Shown: in pieces, positions 59,700 through 64,000 of the stretch
Position numbering within the stretch: position 1 is the stretch's first letter
Layout: the number at the start of each line of letters is the position of its first letter
Origin: Acinetobacter sp. S54
Lineage (GTDB): Bacteria; Pseudomonadota; Gammaproteobacteria; Pseudomonadales; Moraxellaceae
DNA: 64,000 nt
NCBI RefSeq assembly: GCF_016624945.1
Contig: NZ_JACVUI010000013.1
Coordinates: forward strand, 16,540 to 80,539
Direction of reading: 5' to 3'
Notes under the pieces: model-generated
Database searches by the model: none
What the model was told of the DNA's origin: nothing
Seen by the model: only the letters and a program-made list of their open reading frames with translations
Translations under genes and position numbers: made by a program

Positions 59700-62078
59700 T
59701 TAGGCACGTGTTTTATTTTTTGGCTTAGCCCTAGGTTTTACTGCATCAAAAGGGCGTTTTTGACCTGTTTCACGCGGTGGTAAACCTGTATGCTGCGTCA
59801 ATATTTGGCCTTTTTGTGGATGTTTTGGCTGCTGATTTGACTGCGCATTACGTTTGACTGAATCCCCCGCACTACTCGAATTTTTCTTACGGGCAGATTT
59901 ATATTCACCTTCAACCGCTTTGGGTTGATACGTTGGAATCAAATGCTGTTTAGAGTTCCCAATCAAATCAGAGCGGCCCATTTCCTTTAACGCTTCACGT
60001 AATAAAGGCCAGTTGTTGGGATCGTGATAACGTAAGAAAGCCTTATGTAAACGACGACGTTTTTCGCCTTTAACAATATCTACATTTTCCGTATATCGCG
60101 CTACTTTGGAAAGTGGATTTTTGCCTGAATAATACATGGTCGTGGCGGTTGCCATCGGTGATGGATAAAAAGTCTGAACCTGATCAGCACGGAAACCATT
60201 TTTTTTGAGCCAGACCGCTAGATTCATCATATCGTAATCAGTGGTACCCGGATGTGCAGCAATAAAGTAAGGAATCAAATATTGCTCTTTGCCTACTTCC
60301 TTACTGAAACGTTCAAACATCTGTTTAAAACGATCATATGTTCCAATGCCCGGTTTCATCATTTTTGATAATGGGCCTTGCTCAGTATGTTCAGGCGCAA
60401 TTTTCAAATAGCCGCCCACATGATGCTGTACCAGTTCCTTAACGTATTCAGGATTCAATACTGCCAAGTCATAACGTAGCCCTGAACCAATGAGAATCTT
60501 TTTTACACCTTTAATCTGACGTGCTTTACGATAAAGTTGAACTAATGGAGTATGGTCAGTATGCAGATTTTGGCATACGCCCGGATATACGCAGGAAGGT
60601 TTACGGCAATTCTTTTCAATCTCAGGATCTTTACAAGCCAAACGGTACATATTGGCAGTCGGACCACCCAGATCAGAAATAATGCCTGTAAATTGTGGTG
60701 CGGTATCACGAATTTTTTCAATTTCACGCAAAATCGATTCTTCCGAACGGTTTTGAATGATTCGTCCTTCATGCTCAGTGATCGAACAGAAAGTACAGCC
60801 ACCAAAGCAGCCGCGCATGATATTGACCGAAAATTTGATCATATCAAAAGCAGGAAAACGCGCGTCACCATATGCAGGATGTGGCAACCGTGCATAAGGA
60901 AAATCAAATACATAATCCATTTCTTCTGTGGTCAGAGGAATTGGAGGTGGATTAATCCAGACATCACGTTCACCATGACGTTGTACTAAAGCCCGAGCAT
61001 TACCCGGATTCGTTTCCAGATGTAAAATTCGGTTGGCATGTGCGTATAACACATGGTCATTGACCACCTGCTCAAAAGAAGGCAAACGAATCACCGCCAA
61101 TTCACGTGGAGGTAATTTATGTTTAATCGCCTTTGATGGCGCAAGTTTTAATTGTACGATTTGGGTGTTTTCATCGAGGTGATCACCTTCCCGAACAATT
61201 GGATTGCTCACGATTTCTTTTTGGAAATTTTGATATTGTGCTAAAGAATTACCTTTTTCTTTTTCAACTTCGCAACCATCAATATCCTCGGTCATCACAT
61301 AGGGATTGATAATAGGATCGACTCGACCAATACTATCCACATCATTACTGGCAATTTCGACAAATTGTGCTTTTGAAGCTTTATTGTGTTTATTAATAAT
61401 AAATGCAGTACCGCGTACGTCGGTAATGTCGTGAATTTTTTCGCCTTTGGCGAGCCGATGCATCACATCGATAATGGCACGCTCACCATTACCATACATT
61501 AATAAATCTGCTTTAGAATCCATCAAAATCGAGCGACGGACTTTATCTGACCAATAATCATAATGCGCGATTCGACGTAAACTGCCTTCAATACCACCTA
61601 ATAAAACAGGCACGTCAGGAAAAGCCTCTCGGCAACGCTGACAATATACTGTTGCAGCACGGTCGGGACGCTTATTGGCTTCATTGTTTGGAGAATAAGC
61701 ATCATCTGAACGGATTTTACGATCTGCGGTATAACGATTGATCATCGAATCCATATTGCCCGCTGTTACTCCCCAAGCAATAGTGGGCTTGCCTAATATC
61801 CGAAAACTCTCAACATTGGTCCAGTCTGGCTGTGCAATAATTCCGACACGGAAACCTTGCGCTTCCAATACACGACCAATAACCCCAGAAACAAAAGATG
61901 GATGATCAATATAGGCATCCCCACACACCAAAATAAAATCGCAAGCATCCCAGCCAAGCTGATCCATTTCTTCGCGTGACATCGGCAAAAATGGCGCTGG
62001 TTCAAAACACGACGCCCAATATTTGTCGTAATCAAACAACGCTTTGGGCGCGGTCTGCATAGTGTAGGCAGTAGACAT
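59700..62078 (-). CDS. ygiQ: YgiQ-family radical SAM protein
   Basis: A large (792-residue) radical-SAM protein of unknown reaction. The 4Fe-4S motif is CFGGCTFC (C-X3-C-X2-C) near residue ~415, followed by [14 protein letters not shown]. The N-terminal UPF0313 domain includes [20 protein letters not shown] and [10 protein letters not shown]. Extra Cys residues [21 protein letters not shown] may bind a second cluster. The C-terminal ~90 residues are basic and low-complexity (Lys, Gln, Pro). Monocistronic. Confidence 0.92.
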   Translation of the reverse strand: MSTAYTMQTAPKALFDYDKYWASCFEPAPFLPMSREEMDQLGWDACDFILVCGDAYIDHPSFVSGVIGRVLEAQGFRVGIIAQPDWTNVESFRILGKPTIAWGVTAGNMDSMINRYTADRKIRSDDAYSPNNEANKRPDRAATVYCQRCREAFPDVPVLLGGIEGSLRRIAHYDYWSDKVRRSILMDSKADLLMYGNGERAIIDVMHRLAKGEKIHDITDVRGTAFIINKHNKASKAQFVEIASNDVDSIGRVDPIINPYVMTEDIDGCEVEKEKGNSLAQYQNFQKEIVSNPIVREGDHLDENTQIVQLKLAPSKAIKHKLPPRELAVIRLPSFEQVVNDHVLYAHANRILHLETNPGNARALVQRHGERDVWINPPPIPLTTEEMDYVFDFPYARLPHPAYGDARFPAFDMIKFSVNIMRGCFGGCTFCSITEHEGRIIQNRSEESILREIEKIRDTAPQFTGIISDLGGPTANMYRLACKDPEIEKNCRKPSCVYPGVCQNLHTDHTPLVQLYRKARQIKGVKKILIGSGLRYDLAVLNPEYVKELVQHHVGGYLKIAPEHTEQGPLSKMMKPGIGTYDRFKQMFERFSKEVGKEQYLIPYFIAAHPGTTDYDMMNLAVWLKKNGFRADQVQTFYPSPMATATTMYYSGKNPLSKVARYTENVDIVKGEKRRRLHKAFLRYHDPNNWPLLREALKEMGRSDLIGNSKQHLIPTYQPKAVEGEYKSARKKNSSSAGDSVKRNAQSNQQPKHPQKGQILTQHTGLPPRETGQKRPFDAVKPRAKPKNKTRA

Positions 62079-62473
62079 AGCTTGCGATTCTCGGCTTGCT
62101 GAAAAAGAGGGATGGCATCAAAGATGAAAGCTGATCATTTTAACATGAATTTCATTCACTTTTTAGAATTATAAAAATTGAATAAACAATGAGATAACAA
62201 TTATTTTGATTATTTTTTATACACAAGCTACATTCTGGCTGACGATTAAAAATAAATAGACATTTTTGTTATTGCACACTATCAAGCGAAAGATAAAAAA
62301 ATAAGCAGTAATTCAGCACAGAACATCCTGTGTCTATTTCAAATTTAGAATCAGATCTACGCTATAAAAATGCAACTCATCAATAATTAAATGTATGAAA
62401 ATTTAATGATTTAAAATTTATTTTTACGGTACTTAGGTTCAGATTATTTTCAAAATTCATCTTCAAACCAAAA
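62079..62473. other. 395-base AT-rich intergenic region
   Basis: Between ygiQ and the small PepSY-linked gene. No ORF, RNA or terminator was recognised; it should contain the leftward ygiQ promoter. No clear terminator for the PepSY pair was found here. Confidence 0.5.
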
Positions 62474-62662
62474 TTATTTATCACGTATTTTGATCAAAGT
62501 AGAGGCTCTAAAAATAGCAGCCCATAATGGCAAACTGGCTGTTAATAATAAAATATAATCCCAAAATCCATCCAATATTAACATCAATATTATACTGGTT
62601 AGACTAATCATGGATAAAATAACGATTATAGTCAGGCTATTCCATTTCACTATATGATACAT
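62474..62662 (-). CDS. small two-helix membrane protein
   Basis: 62 residues with two hydrophobic segments (about 7-30 and 34-50) and a basic C-terminus (IKIRDK). Its ATG lies three bases after the stop of the PepSY gene, which argues for co-transcription and coupling. No family recognised. It likely acts with the PepSY protein in iron-linked envelope function. Confidence 0.65.
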   Translation of the reverse strand: MYHIVKWNSLTIIVILSMISLTSIILMLILDGFWDYILLLTASLPLWAAIFRASTLIKIRDK

Positions 62663-62665
62663 ATA

Positions 62666-63802
62666 CTAACGGATCCTTTTACGTTTGGCCCACCATAACC
62701 ATGCACCATTTACAGTGATGAATAAGGTTAATAAAGTAGATAGCGCCCATAATAACTTTAACCAGATTCCACCATAATCTCCAAAATGCAAAGGTTGTGA
62801 AAGCAGAATCATTTTCAAATACAAAGGCAATTGCATGACACGAACAACTTGCCCCGTATTTGCCTCAACCAAAGCAATTTGCAGCATTTTTGCATTGAGC
62901 CCGCCACTTCCCTGCAATAACACCAGATAATGATGAGCCGTAGAATACTCTGTATTTGGATAAAATACTGTGGTCGGTTTCCAGCCTTGGGCAGCTTGTG
63001 CCGCAGCAGCATACACCTGATCAATAGGTAACATAGACGTTACAGGTATAGTGGAATAATAATATTGCTGGAGGTGGTGCAATTCTGTTAATTGCCATAA
63101 GCCAATCGCTACGGTACCAAAACCCAGCAAAAAGCCCGTAATCGTTACCACCAAAGCCCAGCCTAATACTACTGATCCCATAAGATTATGTAAATCTAGC
63201 TGGAATATACGTTTACCTTTATCCCTACGAATAATGCCAAATAAAAAGCGTTTTACATAAGGAGCATAAACAACTAGCCCAGAAATAAGAGAAAGAAAAA
63301 CCAGTAAGGCAATCAATGCGCCAACTAACTCACCAATAGGCCCTAAAAACCAGTTGGCATGTAATTCTAACAAGAAACCTGTAAATGTATCTGTTGGTTC
63401 GGGACGTGCAATCAACTTGGCTTGGTGAATATCAATATACGACCAATGCGCCTGATTTACCCCTTCATTTTCTTTCGCCATACCTACCAATAAAATACCA
63501 GGAAAATGTTCATCATCTAATGCTGTGCTGACGATATGGTCTTTTGGATAAACCTTCTGAAGAGCACTCAGGGCACGTGACAAGGGATATTTAGAACTTT
63601 GCTGACTGTATTGCACTTCAGGATGAATGCCTAAAGCACGATCAATTTCCTCATGAAAAATTAGAATCACACCTGTTATACACAATATTGCGAATGGAAT
63701 AACTACAACTAGACTCACCCAGCGATGAATCCATAAGTTGATGCGATACCATTTCGATTGTTTTTGTTTACTGGTATTTAATTGTTTCACTAAATTGATC
63801 AA
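62666..63802 (-). CDS. PepSY-associated TM helix protein
   Basis: 378 residues of the PepSY_TM family, often beside TonB-dependent siderophore receptors and thought to reduce or release siderophore iron. Four membrane helices (about 26-50, 160-182, 208-235, 348-372). The first carries WIHRWVSLVVVIPF and ends in FHEEIDRAL, and a LDLHNLMGSVVLGWAL helix holds a conserved His; two periplasmic PepSY domains lie between. A strong candidate Fur box upstream supports iron control. No receptor gene is in the window. Confidence 0.85.
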   Translation of the reverse strand: MINLVKQLNTSKQKQSKWYRINLWIHRWVSLVVVIPFAILCITGVILIFHEEIDRALGIHPEVQYSQQSSKYPLSRALSALQKVYPKDHIVSTALDDEHFPGILLVGMAKENEGVNQAHWSYIDIHQAKLIARPEPTDTFTGFLLELHANWFLGPIGELVGALIALLVFLSLISGLVVYAPYVKRFLFGIIRRDKGKRIFQLDLHNLMGSVVLGWALVVTITGFLLGFGTVAIGLWQLTELHHLQQYYYSTIPVTSMLPIDQVYAAAAQAAQGWKPTTVFYPNTEYSTAHHYLVLLQGSGGLNAKMLQIALVEANTGQVVRVMQLPLYLKMILLSQPLHFGDYGGIWLKLLWALSTLLTLFITVNGAWLWWAKRKRIR

Positions 63803-63834
63803 CCTATATATAGGTATAAATAAATGTACATCTC

Positions 63835-63853
63835 AATAATGAAAATGATTATT
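63835..63853 (-). promoter_or_regulatory. candidate Fur box of the PepSY gene
   Basis: The 19-mer (AATAATGAAAATGATTATT) matches 15 of 19 positions of the classical Fur box and lies 33 bases before the gene. More overlapping ATTATTAATAAT repeats follow to 63865, allowing a second dimer. Match counted by eye. Confidence 0.75.
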
Positions 63854-63918
63854 ATTAATAATAATCAAAAAAACAAGCTTTTATTCTTAAATTCGTGAGA
63901 TATTTCATAATACTTAGT

Positions 63919-63956
63919 AAAAAAAGAAGCCCCGTCACTGGCTAGTGATGGGGCTT
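63919..63956 (-). terminator. rRNA operon terminator
   Basis: A long stem AAGCCCC-G-TCACT / AGTGA-T-GGGGCTT with a GGCT loop (13 pairs, one G-T) and a T-run on the minus strand. It follows the leftward 5S gene by about ten bases. Confidence 0.88.
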
Positions 63957-63965
63957 ATATTTAAA

Positions 63966-64000
63966 AGCTGGCGATGACTTACTCTCACATGGCTAACGCC
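63966..64000 (-). rRNA. rrf: 5S ribosomal RNA, 3' end only
   Basis: Read leftward, the last 35 bases contain ATGTGAGAGTAAGTCATC and GCCAGC, the 3' end of Acinetobacter 5S rRNA. The rest of the gene and the rRNA operon lie to the right of the window. Upstream of the conserved part the bases read TGGCGTTAGCCA in stem IV, a self-complementary variant of the more common loop. Confidence 0.88.

Noticed and set aside
60552..60989. 145-codon rightward frame inside ygiQ
   Set aside because: It is antisense to the radical-SAM core, whose motif is intact; a shadow frame.

Overview
The window is a chromosomal core segment of an Acinetobacter-type gammaproteobacterium (Moraxellaceae). The DNA is AT-rich. 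Several neighbourhoods fit this genus: gacA next to pilS-pilR, nrdR-ribD-(DNA adenine methylase)-ribE, glnK-amtB next to ubiK-comM and a TorF-type porin, and xerD-dsbC-hom-thrC. I see no prophage, insertion sequence, CRISPR array, plasmid gene or tRNA. At the extreme right edge is the 3' end of a 5S rRNA gene read leftward, so an rRNA operon lies just outside.

Layout. 1-2.9 kb: tail of yggX, a candidate small RNA, phoU and a tolC-type channel gene. 2.95-8.3 kb: a TPP riboswitch controlling thiC, then nudF-cpdA and dksA-gluQ. 8.35-13.5 kb, leftward: murD-ftsW (cell wall) and feoA-feoB-Cys-rich protein (ferrous iron). 13.6-18.1 kb: xerD, a dsbC-like lipoprotein, hom, thrC. 18.2-19.3 kb: pbpG. 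19.5-23.2 kb: a regulatory run gacA-pilS-pilR. 23.2-28.3 kb, leftward: gpmI-ctpA and lptF-lptG. 28.4-31.3 kb: pepA-holC and two unrecognised genes. 31.3-36.8 kb, leftward: nrdR-ribD-methylase-ribE and glnK-amtB. 37-43.3 kb: ubiK, comM, two outer-membrane porins, ppa and small membrane proteins. 43.4-52.4 kb, leftward: fadD, parC, a NiaP-like transporter, an acetyltransferase, a TRIC-family protein, ychJ, and a TerC-CBS-CorC protein. 52.7-58.7 kb, rightward: a LOG-family protein, an MdtD-like exporter, a membrane-anchored GH25 muramidase overlapping dinB, and an MHS transporter abutting ridA. 58.7-63.8 kb, leftward: a DUF2726 protein, a ygiQ radical-SAM protein, and a PepSY membrane protein with a tiny partner under a strong candidate Fur box.

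How the genes work together. Most are housekeeping genes: thiamine, threonine and riboflavin synthesis, peptidoglycan and LPS assembly, nitrogen sensing, topoisomerase and chromosome-dimer resolution. Iron control appears at least twice (feo and PepSY). The most informative signals are at the RNA and regulatory level: three mutually exclusive helices downstream of the TPP aptamer that could gate the thiC ribosome-binding site; an orphan plus-strand terminator with a perfect -10 box that suggests a C-rich small RNA; a solitary adenine methyltransferase translationally coupled to ribD; and several palindromic operator-like sites upstream of fadD, a 72-residue orphan ORF and the LOG gene.

Many translation starts were moved downstream of the longest open frame because a ribosome-binding site and family length favour the internal start. 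These choices are noted per gene. Everything here is read by eye; no database search or folding program was run.
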